This document shows, piece by piece, positions 1-11,974 of a stretch of 64,000 nucleotides of DNA; the stretch's first letter is position 1; each line of letters begins with the position of its first letter. A program made the position numbers and the translations under genes. The stretch comes from Dugong dugon (Eukaryota; Chordata; Mammalia; Sirenia; Dugongidae): positions 112,339,234-112,403,233 of the forward strand of contig CM057462.1 in NCBI GenBank assembly GCA_030035585.1, written 5' to 3'. Under the pieces are notes generated by a model. That model was not told where the DNA came from and ran no database searches. It saw only the letters and a list, made by a program, of their open reading frames with translations.

Positions 1-257
1 TGAAAGACCTCCAGTCAGGTACACTGTCATAAGCTAACCAGTTTCTCTAGTTTAGCAAACATCCATGTGGTGTAGGTGAGACACAAAACACTTGCTCTAG
101 CTAGCATCTCTTTATAGATAGTTCTTTTAGAGCCTACTCATTTACCTTGGAGGGGCATGTGATCTACCTCACTCCACAGAACCAAGAGGTCACAGAGCAT
201 TCTCTCATAGGCCTATAGCTATTACATTCTCGGTTTCCAGGTATTATAGTACTACTG

Positions 258-315
258 CAGGGTTACTATAATGAGTTAGAGTCGATTTGATGACCATGGG
301 TTTGGTTTGGGTTTC
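258..315 (+). repeat. AfroSINE 3' tail fragment
   Basis: Only the RTE-like 3' part of the SINE is visible: a 'gggttactataatgagt' type block, then 'agagtcgatttgatgacc' and the terminal 'atgggtttggtttgg' motif. Other copies in the window end the same way, for example at 39811-39858. The tRNA-like head is missing. The flanks (1-257) show no repeat that I recognise. Confidence 0.7.
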
Positions 316-630
316 GGGGAGCAGTGAGTTTGAAATACAGGACAGTTTTTAGTAAGTTTTAGTACACACTGGAGGAGAACAGGGAAAGTCCGTCAGGTCC
401 TTGCCATCTTCTTTAAAGCATGAGGGTGCTTATTATCTACTCACCCAACAACAGGAAAAATCCAATTCAGCATTATGTTAATGTCTATGTCTACATCATC
501 TATATATCTACATGTCTATCTATAACAAGAGGGGGATTGAATTTGTGACACTAGTTGCATTAATACAGAATTCAATTCAGTTGAACTACCCAACTATAGA
601 TAAAATATAGGTAACTATAGAGAGGTTTTA

Positions 631-760
631 GAACCCCTGTGGCACAGCAGTTAAGTGCTCGGCTGTCAACTACAAGATTAACAGTTTGAACCCACTAGCA
701 ATTCCACAGGAGAAATATGTGACAGTCTGCTTCCAGGTTGTTTTTTTTTTTTTTTTTGGT
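631..760 (+). repeat. AfroSINE, 3'-truncated
   Basis: The tRNA-derived head is clear ('cccctgtggcacagcagtta', then 'agtttgaacccac' as the B-box region). The middle 'gacagtctgcttcc' is followed by a T-run at about 739-757, and the RTE-like tail is absent. Confidence 0.75.
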
Positions 761-1492
761 TTATAGAGATTTTATAATTTCTTGGTCGTAAAGTGGCTAT
801 ACATGTCTCTAAAGATGACTTCATTTTAGACTTAGGTCTCTAATTTACATAAATATATTTAGAGTTGTAAACAGAGTTAAACTAACCTTTGGACATTCAT
901 AACAATTCCTGGATTTCAATGACTCATAACTTTGAGCAAAATCTCCTTGGTTATTTTTAAGCCAGAAGCAGGGAATAAGAACATTTTCCAGTTTTAAATT
1001 CAGTTTGAACTTAGTGTGCTTCAATAATTCAGAAACTAATGAACTGAAGACTTCCATGAGTCCAATCCCTTCCCAGCTTAGTTCAAAATTTAGGCAATAA
1101 TATATTCAATTGTAGGAAAGCAATATATTACAGAACCATTTCTTTGGCATTTGTTTAATACAAACAGGATAATTGTATCTCAAATATAGACAATAACACT
1201 AAATAAAGCTTAGGTATACTGTGGTACTGCATGAACAGAAGAGGTTAGATGTACATTCAAGATATTTATGATAAGGAAAAGTAAGTTTCTTCATACTGAT
1301 CTAAACAAAATTCTCTAAAACTAACATTAAATACATAACATATAATAAAAGCATGCTAATAAATTGGCTTATTATGTCTTAAACATTTATGCAAATTTTA
1401 AATTGCACATTATATGTAAAGATTTAGGGTTCTTAAAAGAGTTTAAATTACAAAAATTAGAGATTTAAAATTTTAAGAATATAACTATAGAA

Positions 1493-1690
1493 CATGACTC
1501 TCCAATAGAACTTCCTGCATGTTGGAAATCTCTTGTATATCTCTGCTGTCCAACTTTGTAGCCATAGCTCCACTTCACTATTGAACACTTATATGTAGCT
1601 AGTTCAACTGACAAATATTGAATTTTAATTAATTAAAATCTTAATTTAATTGGCACATGTGGCTATTGGCTATCTTATTGGAGAGCTCAG
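1493..1690 (+). mobile_element. MER5A-like non-autonomous hAT element
   Basis: The opening 'tccaatagaacttcctgc' and the closing block 'cacatgtggctattggc' with 'ttattggagagctcag' match the MER5A consensus order I remember. That element is a Charlie-type hAT MITE found across placental mammals. The centre carries its typical AT-rich 'ttaattaattaaaat' stretch. It is non-coding and clearly old. I could not confirm an 8-bp target duplication. Confidence 0.7.
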
Positions 1691-2649
1691 CTCTAAAATG
1701 AAAGGATTCTTAATGTTCTCCTAGTGTGTTCTTTTGTATTCTTGCAAATTATACTTATTATGTAATACTTTGCAATTTTTGGATACACAGGCTATTATGG
1801 AACTCAAAGACTATTATTACATTGTTATCAAAATAGAATTGTGGGAAAACAAATGCAATGATATATTTTAAAAGGCTGTCAGTATGTACCATTAAGATAT
1901 CTTAAAGTTTGTCAGTTTATATAGGTTATTACTATCAATGATCACCATGAAACCAGATTCTATCACTCCATGAAATACAAGGTTTTAGACTTACATAATT
2001 TTTAGATAAAAATTGACAACTTAAAATATTATCAAATGAATTTAACATTTCAAATTGTTCAGGGCAAACTTTTAGACATTTCCATTTCTTTACGTTTACT
2101 TCCCCACATCTGTACACATTTCTGTATATGTTTTTATATATTTTTGTTAAAATAAGAGAAATATTAAGATAGAAACATTCCAGAAATTTGGAAAATGTTA
2201 ACAGCTTATTTCTTCTATGACACATATGCTTTCTACAGGGTAATTTTGCAGTGCTGAGTTGCATAAGATTTCATACCCAATTTGCCCTTTGGACTATCTG
2301 TCCTTTTCTTATTTTCAAAGATGAATGTGTTCTGTACTCTGGAAAATACCAGGAAGACTGGATTCATTCAGGGTCAAGTCATTTGAAAGAACCTTTTGTA
2401 TACCTCCATTTAGGGACAAGATTTTGTTTTGGTTTTTTCTTCTTTAATTGTGTTGCCCTCTATAGTGATATTTAAGATAATAATTATAAAAACAAATACC
2501 AAGAGCATCTGAAATACTTTATTTAAAGGTGATATCAGCTAGGAAAGTGGGATAAAAAATTCAATCCACTCATTTTTATTGAAATCATAATAATGTTAAT
2601 AATAATAACTTCTTTATAGGGTTTTGTGAGGATTAAATAAAAAAGAAAT

Positions 2650-2806
2650 GTTGTTGCTGAGCGGATTCTGACTCATGGAGACCTCATGTAACAGAGTAGA
2701 ACTGCTCCATAGATTTTTATTAGCTGTAATCTTTACAGAAGCAAATTGCCAGATCTTTCTTCCATGGTACCACTGGATGGGTTTGAACTCTGCTACCATT
2801 AATCTC
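2650..2806 (-). repeat. AfroSINE
   Basis: Read on the plus strand it starts with the reversed RTE-like tail ('ttgttgctgagcggattctg') and runs through 'gagtagaactgctccatag' to the B-box-like 'gggtttgaactctgc'. The outermost tRNA-like end is lost. Confidence 0.8.
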
Positions 2807-4149
2807 ACTTAAGGTAAAATTTTCATACAGCTAGTGTTAAATTTTATACAGTGGAAAATATTAAAAGGAGATTAGGATTTTTTTCCCACAATGTAGAACA
2901 GATTGGGCTTCTGAGAAGAGGTAGCGCTTTCCAGAATTGCATAATTTTGTTATGCATAATCTACATAACAAAATTAGTATTCCGTATGTCACATACTCAA
3001 TGACCCTAATGAGACTTGGTCATTGCAGTCAGTGCTTTAAGCTGCTTCTCTAATATTGAAAATGAATTTGTTCTGGTCCACCCTCATTTCCCTGCCCAGT
3101 CAATATCATGCTTTTGCAAGAGTGCCGACCAGCATTAGGAGAGCATACCCACCCCCAACAGTAATTAACTCAAGTGTCATGGTTCGTTGGTCTAAATCAT
3201 TTCAGTCCCTTTCTATCTTTCAGTCCAGGTAAATCAAGAAATCATGACAGGTCTTAAAAATTCTGGTTATTTCTTTCAGTTGACAAGTCGGGGAGTGTGT
3301 TTCTCTTCTTCATCACAAAACTTTCTCATTTATAGCAAAAAATATATATTTTGGCAGGATAGTATTTCTAACATATAAACAAAAATAATTCTTGTGCTAA
3401 TATTTTTAGATTATTTGTGGATGGAACAAATTTTAAGATAATACTCTTTGAATCTGCATTTTACAGTTTTAGAATGAATACATAAATGTCAATATAGTTT
3501 TTCTATTTTACTCAAACTAGGAAACTAGTTATTGAAAATAACAAATCAATTAACAGTGAACTGATGCCAACTGTTCAAGGTCATCATGGAGCAATAAAAA
3601 TAATTTTTTAAAGTATTTATTTCCTTCAAAGAGCCTAAATCAAGGTAATATTCCAAATATTCTCATAAGAAATACTACTAATACAATGCTATAGGCAATA
3701 AGTTTCAGTTGTTACTTCAAATAGTACAAAAAGAAATGAGACTTTATCTCAGTGGTAAGAGAATTTGGGAACATTAGTGGAAGTGAAGTTATAGAGAATG
3801 GTGTAAAGGGAATTGTATAGCAGGGATAGTAACAGATGCCATATTTGGAGTACAATGCACAGACAAGGGTTTTCCCAGAAGTATGTGTAACAAAAGCAGA
3901 TTGGGGTTTTATTATGGGGAGTTTTAAATATCAGTTCTGAGAATTTAAAATAGTTAAAAAAAAAAAAAGTAGAGGCATTGAAATTTAAAGTTGGAGATTA
4001 GTCTGTATTGTGATTATCCTTAGCAAATTAAGCAGGAGTTTAACAAGCAGGATAGATCTGTATAGGAAGAAATAAAAGCAAGGAGACAAGATTTTGTTGC
4101 TGTGGTGGTGGTAGTGTAGTAGTAATAGTAATAGTAGTAGTAACCATTG
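2807..4149. other. AT-rich sequence without recognised repeats
   Basis: No supported gene. It holds a short perfect inverted repeat at 2943-2975 (see findings), a 14-nt A-run near 3957 and a GTA-rich microsatellite around 4095-4140 directly abutting the next SINE. Open frames are short and random-looking. Confidence 0.5.
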
Positions 4150-4356
4150 TGTTGTTGTGTGCCTTTGAGTTGATTGATTCCAACTCATAGGAACCCTATA
4201 GGACAGAGCAGAACTGCCCCATAGGGTTTCCTAAGCTGTAATCTTTAGTGGAGAAGATCGCCATGTCTTTTCTCCCGTGGAGCAGCTGGTGGGTTCGAAC
4301 TGCCCGCCTTTCGGATAGCAGCTGAGCACTTAAACCATTGTGCCACCACAGTTCTT
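4150..4356 (-). repeat. AfroSINE, near full length
   Basis: One of the most complete copies. On the plus strand it has the reversed tail ('gttgttgtgtgcctttgagt'), 'cctataggacagagcagaac', 'ccatagggtttcctaagctg', 'cttttctcccgtggagcagc', the reversed B-box 'gggttcgaactgcc' and the reversed A-box end 'aaccattgtgccaccac'. It keeps the roughly 45-nt internal segment that the deleted subtype lacks. Confidence 0.9.
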
Positions 4357-6984
4357 AGGTTTCTCCAACCTTCTGGAAACGATGCCTTTGCTCATGCCAT
4401 CCCCTTTTACTGTACTTTAAAGCTGTCATAGGACAAAAGCCCTTTACATGTTTTATTTCATGTGATTGAAACAGGACTGATAAATAATTGATTTAGGATG
4501 AAGTAATGAACATGAAAGAAAAAAGAAATGGAAGTTTTAAAAGAAGGTAGCATAGATAAGGCTTAGTGGTACTCGATATGAGAATACGGTTCAAGAGATA
4601 GCTATGAGATGGTAAGAGAAGTAGAGAAAGAAGAAACAGAAACCAGTTAGAGAAGGGATCTTTTTAGTTCTCTTCTAGAGAGTCGTGTTTCAAGAGACAG
4701 CAAATATTAAAGTACAAATTTCTAGTAAGTAACTAAAATCTTGCAAGTCATTATATATAGGAAAAAGTTCAGAGTGGGAGACAAGAATATCTTGAAAAGG
4801 AAGTATAGAGAATGACTCACTTTGAGGGAGAAAAAAGAATGAAAGGTTTTGGAAAATCAGGAAAATTTGTGTCATGGATATAATGAAACAGAAGACTTTT
4901 AAGCAAGTAGAGCATCGCCAATAGCTCGATCAAAGTTTCAAAGATTTTAAATTCCAAAAAATTCCTGAATTTCAAATATTGTGATAAGACAGCTGGATTG
5001 GGAAGAAAATTAATAATCGTATTCATGTGTGAACTTTCATATCTCAAATTGCAGGAGACATTACGAAGTGAAAGATACGAAGCAGATTAAGTCAAACAGC
5101 ATCAGTATAAAGGCAAGAAATAGGAAAGGAGTAAACAACCCAGCAGGTTAATGGAGGGGAGAAGTTTAAAGGCAAAGGGATGAGAAGAGGATGACATTTA
5201 AAAAGAAAAAAAAAAGATAAACAAAGGTCCTTAAGGAGAAAGACAACACAAGTTCAAAACCAGAAGGAAGTAATCTTTTTTTACCCTCACATACTTGACA
5301 TAATTTCCTAATTAAATAAAGCTTTTATAAGTACAATATCAGCTAACACATTTTTTAGATAATCACTTCATACAATGGTCATTGACTGATTCTTTGATAC
5401 CATTTGAATAATATGAAAAAAGGAAAAGATTGACTTCAACCCTATTAGTTAAAGACACCCCTGGATCATAGTGAGTTGTATAGTCATTCATATTCCCACA
5501 TAGCATTATAAATCCTGAAAGTGGGCTCAAAGAGGAAATACTCAAATCAACGATAAAGAAAGAAAATTCAGTTCAAAGGATCCTCATATTACTAAGTCAT
5601 AAATTTATATTCAGATCTTGATTTTTACAGCTTATAAAATTGCCTTTTTCCAAAAGCACTCATGAATGAAATTTGTAGTGTTTTGTTCTTAACAGAAACC
5701 ATGCTTTCTGCTTTTACTAGTTCTACCTCACTTTTGCTGCAATAGTTAGCTCATTTCCTTCTCACCACATAAAGTGAAAAAGCCTTCTTGTGAGGAAGCA
5801 TGGAAAAAAATACTTAAAACTAGAACAATAAAGCCGCATGTATCTCAAAAAATAGAATAATAGTGTTCCAGGTAGCTTCTTTCACCTGCTGTAGCCTTCT
5901 GTGACAGAGTTAGCTGCACAGCATTCACTTTGCAACGTATTCACATCAGTTTTGTTTCTGAGTAAAACAACATCAGCAACACTAATAACCCATTAAGACA
6001 AAAAACTGTTGAGAAACAATGAGGTGAGCTTTCATAAGTCAGTGAAATCAAGCCAGTGTTCCAAAAGAAAGCTTAAATTACAGCTTAGTTCAAATATAAC
6101 TTCTAAACTTCCCTGGTATCAAAGTCCTTGGAGGATCAATTGTCTTAGTTCCTTAGATCCAACTGTCCTTAAGCTATTCTCATCTTGTTGAGAGATAGTT
6201 TAGGTAGAGTTCTGTCATGAAAATATAGTTCTCTATCAGCATTAATTCCTCTTCAAATTTTCAGGATCTCAAAGATTTACACTAAATTGATGTTCATTTT
6301 TTCTTTCAAGGTGTAAAGCACATAATATTGATCAGAAAATGCCATTTTTCTCACCTTATCTCCTAAGATCCTTCCGTTTACTTCTCCCAAAAAACACAGA
6401 AGTCATTATATTAATGCATCATCATCAGAAACACTCTTTCAAACACGATCGCTATTACTGGCTTTTTTTTTTCTTCTTTCTTTTTTTACCTCTGGCCTTT
6501 AGCACTGAATGAACAACACATTTTCCTCGTATTCAATTATATTTAAGTACTGTGCTTCAGATTAGTGGTATCCTCAAAATATTGGCATGTCAGGCCAGCT
6601 TGCTTTTTAGAGCCAAAAAACAAATTTTATTGACTTCACTTACAGTATGATTGATGCAATAGCTTACGTGAAATATTAGGAAAATAAAGAAAAGCAATTA
6701 TATTTAAAGGCCATTCTTATTTACAATTCTACACATTTCAGTTTGAAAGTGTCCAGTCTGTACCAATGTCCTAAGAAACTGAATCCCAGTTTCTTTTGAA
6801 TAAAATAGCATTAGTATTCACCAAAATGACTTCAAATTATTATGTGAACAATGCTTGGCACAAAATAGGTGCTGAATTAATATTAAATAGTATTATATTT
6901 AAAAAAGGGGGATTCAAAGTGATTTCACTTCACCACACCTAATCAAATCAAATTTTCTTCTCATGGAATGTAACAAAGATATTG
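4357..6984. other. Mostly unclassified intergenic DNA
   Basis: No gene supported. Purine-rich unclassified sequence fills about 4500-5270, and a small L2-like 3' end motif ('gcttggcacaaaataggtg') lies near 6849-6870. The rest shows no family that I recognise. All open frames are under about 80 codons. Confidence 0.4.
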
Positions 6985-8096
6985 GTGTTTGCAAAGAGAA
7001 GACATTCAGCAATGTCTAATAACTTTCTTGTGTTTTATTGACCATGCAAAGACATTCAACTGTGTGGATCATGACAAATTATGGATAGCATCAAGAAGAA
7101 TGGGAATTCCAGAACACTTAATTGTGCTCATGAGGAACCTGTACATAGACCAAGAGGCAGTCGTTCAAACAGAACAAGCAGATACAGGAAAGGTGTGCAT
7201 CAGGGTTGTATCCTTTCACCATACTTATTCAATCTGTATGCTGAGCAAATAGTCTGAGAAACTGGACTATATGAAGAAGAATGTGGCATCAGGATTGGAG
7301 GAAGATTCATTAACAACCTGCGATATGCCAATGACACAACCTTGCTTGCTGAAAGTGAAGAGGACTTGAAGCACTTACTGATGAAGATCAAAGACCACAG
7401 CCTTCAGTATGCACTGCACCTCAACATAAAACCAAAGTCCTCACAACTGGACCAATAAGCAACATCACGATAAATGGAGAAAAGATTGAAGTTATCAAGG
7501 GTTTCATTTTACCTGGATCCACAATCAAAGCCCATGGGAGCAGTGATCAGGAAATCAAATGAGGTATCGCATTGGGTAAACCTGCTGCAAAAGACCTTTT
7601 TAAAGTGTTGAAAAGCAAAGATGTCACTTTGAGGATTAAGGTGCACCTGACCCAAGCCGAGGCATTTTCCTTTGCCTCATATGCACGTGAAAGCTGGACA
7701 ATAAATAAGGAAAGCCAAAGAAGAATTGATGCCTTCAAATTATGGTGTTGGCAGAGAATACCGAATATACCACGGACTGCCAGAAGAACGAAGAAATCTG
7801 TCTGGGAAGAAGTACAGCCAGAATGCTCCTCAGAAGCACAGATGGTGAAACATGGCCTCTGTACTTTGGTCATGCTACCAGGAGGGACCAGTCCCTGGTC
7901 ATCATGCTTGGTAAAGTAGAGGGTCAGCAGAAAAGAGGAAGACCCTCAAGGAGATGGAATGACAGAGTGGCTACAAGGATGGGCTAAAGCGTAATAACGA
8001 TTGTGAGTGTGGCGGAGAATGGGCAACATTTCCTTTTGTTGTATGTAGAATGGCTAAGAGTTGGAACTGAGTGGAGGGCACCTAACAACAACAACA
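6985..8096 (+). mobile_element. RTE-type LINE (RTE1/BovB relative), 5'-truncated
   Basis: Decayed coding sequence of an RTE-clade non-LTR retrotransposon. Fragments in order are the RT palm (AKTFNCVDHDKLW, 6989-7252), the RT active-site block with Y-A-N-D at 7324-7335, thumb/C-terminal sequence (RRIDAFKLWCWQR, about 7700-7770) and the conserved RTE C-terminus (GKVEGQQKRGRPSRRW, about 7910-7960). Frameshifts and stops separate them. The endonuclease and N-terminal RT are missing, as expected for 5' truncation during reverse transcription. The 3' end finishes in 'ggcacctaacaacaacaaca', the same type of terminus seen on AfroSINEs, which this LINE family mobilises. Confidence 0.9.
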
Positions 8097-8227
8097 GAAA
8101 CTTTATAAAATATGCTAGAATAAAATTTAATCATTGTTAATTTTGGTGAGGTTTTGCGTCTGTTTGCTTTAGTATGTGATTACTATAGTGAGAAAGCAAA
8201 ATGCAGATTTAAAGCAGAGATAAGAAT

Positions 8228-9117
8228 GTAAACTCCTCTTATGTGAAGGGAAGGACAGCACACACTACAGGGGTAGTCAGCACAACTGGACTAAACCAAA
8301 GCTAAGAAGTTTCCTGAATACAATCAAACACTTTTAGGAACAGAGTAACAGGGGTAAGGGTCTGGCGACCATGCTTTCAGGGGACATCTAGGTCAATTGG
8401 CATAGCAAAGCTTATTAAGAAAATGTTTTGCATCCTACGTTGGTGAGTGGTATCTGGGCTCTTAAAAGCTTGCAAGCAGCCATCCAAGATGCATCAATTG
8501 GTCCCAATCACCTGGAGTAAAGGAGAATGAAGAACACCAAAGACACAAGGAAAGTATTAGCCCAAGAGACAGAAAGGGCCACATAAACCAGAGATTTCAT
8601 CAACCTGAGACCAGAAGAACTAGATGATGCCCGGCTACCACCAATGACTGCCCTGACAGGGAACACAACGGAGAGTCCTGGTTGGAGCAGGAGAAAGGTG
8701 GGGTGCAGAATTCAAATTCTAGTAAGAAGACCAGACTTAACGGTCTGACTGAGACTGGAGGAATCCTGGAAAGTTTGGCACCCGGATTCTCTATCAGCCC
8801 AGAACTAAAATGATTTCCAAGGACAACTCTTCAGGCAGGGATTGGAATGGACTGTGGGACATAAAGTGATACTCGTGCAGAGTGTGCCTCTTAGCTCAAG
8901 TAGATGCAAGAGACTAATTTGGGCAGCTTCTGTATGGAGGTGGGGTGGGAAGGCAGAAAGGGTTAGGATCTGGTTGAATGAACATGGGGAATCAAAGGTG
9001 GAAAGGAGAAGTGTGCTGTCACAGTATGGGGAGAGAAATTAGATTCACATAACAACATAAGTATAAATTTTCGTATGGGAAAAAATAAAAAAAAATTAAA
9101 AAATAACGTAAACTCCT
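8228..9117 (+). mobile_element. 5'-truncated L1, 3'-UTR only, with TSD
   Basis: The body (8238-9107) is an L1 3' UTR related to those at 22.8 and 61.7 kb: 'ctaggtcaattggcatag', 'gatgatgcccggctaccacc', 'gagactggaggaatcctgg'. It then ends with the alternative terminus 'gtataaattttcgtatggg' and an A-rich tail instead of the doubled module of the other subfamily. It is flanked by the direct repeat 'gtaaactcct' at 8228-8237 and 9108-9117. It contains no ORF2 coding sequence. Confidence 0.85.
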
Positions 9118-9850
9118 AAAAACATTAACATACTTGCTCTGACATGGATTTTCTAGTGATATAGTTTGAATAGCATTCACTGAAAACATTAAAATGTCAA
9201 CTGAATATATCTGGGATCCTGTAATATCTCATTCTTTGTGCTAAGATATATAGCTCAGGAAAAAAAATTAATAAGTGCAATTCAAATTAAACATCTACTC
9301 ACAGAGCATATACCACAGATCCTCTATTCTTACCTCTTATTCTTTCAGTATACTATACTTTAATGGCAGCTACTTTCCCCCAAATTTTAATTCTGTCTTT
9401 GAGTCTCAGCAACAAATCTAAAGCTCTGTCAAAGCTGAGTTTTTTTTTTTTTTTTTGAGGATTTCTCTTTTCTCTTCTTATCCTTTCCTCTTCTCTTTTA
9501 ACCCTTTCAGGACCAGCAATATATATAGCTACCACTTATTTTTTGTACCTCTGGGGTTCATTGAGAAGCTGCTGTCCCACTGACAATACATATTGCTGGC
9601 AGGATGGCAAAAACAGAAGTGTTCCACAAATAATTGTTTTTACAGGGTATTGTTTGAGGTGATACTGAACTATTGAATTTTTGGCAGGGAAAATATGAAT
9701 TTTGAAATTTTTTGTTTGGTACACATATGCACCTCTAGACTCTGAGGGTACAATATGTGGAATAAAGCATAAAACAAAAACCATATTACCTACAAAAAAT
9801 TCAAACATGCTCAATGATTCAACATGCCCTCCATTACTGAGAATACATCA
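9118..9850. other. Unclassified sequence with poly-T run
   Basis: A run of about 17 T lies at 9439-9456. Open frames reach 92 codons, but neither composition nor motifs suggest a protein. I recognise no repeat family. Confidence 0.35.
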
Positions 9851-9910
9851 AACCAAAACAAACTCATTGCTGTCTAGTCAATTCCAACTCATACAGCCCC
9901 TATAACACAT
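9851..9910 (-). repeat. AfroSINE 3' tail fragment
   Basis: Only the reversed tail is present: 'aaccaaaacaaactcattgc', then 'tcaattccaactcatacagc'. The head is missing. Confidence 0.65.
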
Positions 9911-10017
9911 AATATCAACAAATATTTAAAAGGGAAAATTAACTGGGTCAGGAAAAAGCTGTGTATTATTTCCTTTTTCCAAAAAGTTAATCTTACCCTT
10001 GAGATACAGATTGTCCA

Positions 10018-10180
10018 TTCCTATTTCTCTCCCCTCCCCTTCACTTCCCTCCCCTGCTCTCCTTTCCTCTCCCTTCACCTCCCGTCTCCTCACCTTCTCT
10101 CCTTTCCCCTCTTTCCCCTTTCCCTTCCCTATCCTGTCCTCTCTCTTCCTCCCTCCTTCTCCCTCATATTCTCCCTCTTC
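10018..10180 (+). repeat. Polypyrimidine (CT-rich) tract
   Basis: About 160 bases almost wholly C and T on the plus strand with very few interruptions. It is an imperfect mixture of TCCC, CTTT and CCCT units rather than one clean microsatellite. An open frame across it encodes only serine, proline, leucine and phenylalanine and is a composition artefact. Confidence 0.9.
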
Positions 10181-10784
10181 ATAGGAAAAACTCTATGGAT
10201 CTCCCAGTAATGGATCAAACAATGGCAGAATTTTCATTGAGAGTGAGGAAGAAGAAGATTGTCAGCAGGCAAAGCAGAATTGCCTTTAGAGGGTAAGGAA
10301 AGGTGGTAGTGTAGGTGGAATGTCTGTAAATAGTCTCTTGTTAATCTTTGTCCTTGTTACAAAAAACATTGTCAAAAGATAATTACAGCAATTTCTTCAC
10401 TCAGCCGAAACATATGTGGACATATTCAACTCTGATCTTGAGTTTTAATCCCAAACTTGGGCCAAAAAAAAAGTGAAATTGCAATCTAGACTTTAATACC
10501 TTGCCTTACAGTTAAAACAATTTCCCCACTCAAAATAGTAAAGCCATTAGACATTGTCAAGTCAATGACTTCTCCCTCCATAAATATTTCTATTTAAAGA
10601 CTGAACTGGAATCATTTATGTAATGAAGACAACTATGTCTATCTCCCATTCTGAGGACCAAGGACTATGTTTTCCCTGGATAAACTTTATTTTAACTTAT
10701 TTAAAAGACTAGGGAAATAATTCCAAATTTATTTACCTAGTATGCCAGATAAGAGAAACTATGGTAAGTAATAATACTTTAAAC

Positions 10785-10975
10785 CGCACTATATTTTATG
10801 GTTTCCAAAACTTATTCCCTTACAGTATTTCTTTTGGCCCACAGCATGAGTTAGCTATTGTTATTTCAATTTTATAGATGTAGTAACTCGAGCTTAGAGA
10901 GGTTAAATGACTTGCCCAAGTTCAGATAGTAAGTGACAACAGGGCCTGGAACGCACGACTTCTAAAATAGGCTCC
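10785..10975 (+). repeat. MIR SINE
   Basis: The CORE region and 3' part are recognisable: 'gttatttcaattttatagat', 'gagcttagagaggttaaatg', 'acttgcccaagttcagatag', then 'agggcctggaacgcacgac'. An ancient mammalian-wide tRNA-derived SINE. Confidence 0.85.
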
Positions 10976-11709
10976 AAAGATAGCTATTCATTTTAACAGA
11001 CAAAAACTGAGTCTACAATTTACTATGTGGATAATGAGTTATTCATTGCCTTTTGTATTTTCTCATAAGTAAGAGCCACCAGGGCAGAGACATTTGACAT
11101 ATCGAAAGTGGTCCAAGGTAGAGAGATCAAGCGAGCTGGTTAGACTAGTGGGCCTCTGTATTTCTCTATATGGTGCCTTATGAATATCGTATGCCTTCTG
11201 CCACAATAGCCCTTATACCTTGAATCCTTTTAACAAATCATAAAAGAGACAATGACTGGGTCTCTATAACCATAGTAAATTCAATGCAAAAGCTTTTTTT
11301 TTTTTCCTCATCCAATTTGCCAGGAGTCATCCTACCGTCCTATGATCACATACGCAGTGGGAATCTCCGTTGTGTCTCTGATGGAGGTTGTGGTCACATG
11401 GATGAGTGGCAGTAAGGCCAAAACCTGTATGACCACATTAACAGTCATTCTCTTATTGCTGTGCTCTGAACACAGTGGCTGCTTAATAAGGGACTGCTTG
11501 ACTGAAGCATGAAATGAACACAAGAAAGTAGCTTCTGAAACCCTGTCTACCCTGGTCTCTGAACCTATTGAAGTGAGTTCTTAGAGACAGTTATTCTCTC
11601 ACAGGCAAACTGAGTACTTGGGAGTCCCAGCCTAGGACATGTTCTCACTAACCAAGTCACAACTCTGTATGACAATTTTTTTTTTTCCTGTCTGTTTAAG
11701 AGACCAGAC
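10976..11709. other. Unclassified sequence before the Tigger element
   Basis: No gene or repeat family recognised. T-runs occur near 11295 and 11680. The target TA of the Tigger insertion follows at 11710-11711. Confidence 0.4.
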
Positions 11710-11974
11710 TACAGTTTCTCCCCAGGTTAAGAACATCTGACTTACTTACAAACAACTCGTACTTAAGAATGGACTGCCATGAAGCCTATTGTGTTAAAAA
11801 TTTGACTTGAATACAATAGTTCCTAATAACGAACTGTGATGCTTATGCGCAGAAGTCCGTTAGCTTGAGGAAGAAGGCCTTTGCCTTTTTAAGTTGGATC
11901 ACGTTGCCGTTAACACTGTTGAGTGTGTAAATTTGTATTTAGCTTAAATTTTCCTCTTATTTACCCTTCTAAGT

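Noticed and set aside
4150..4356. tRNA gene (A- and B-box-like sequence in AfroSINEs)
   Set aside because: The tRNA similarity covers only the SINE head, there is no cloverleaf or acceptor stem, and the same sequence recurs in about twenty SINE copies.
9999..10184. Ser/Pro/Leu-rich 61-codon frame
   Set aside because: Created by the polypyrimidine tract. No other coding support.
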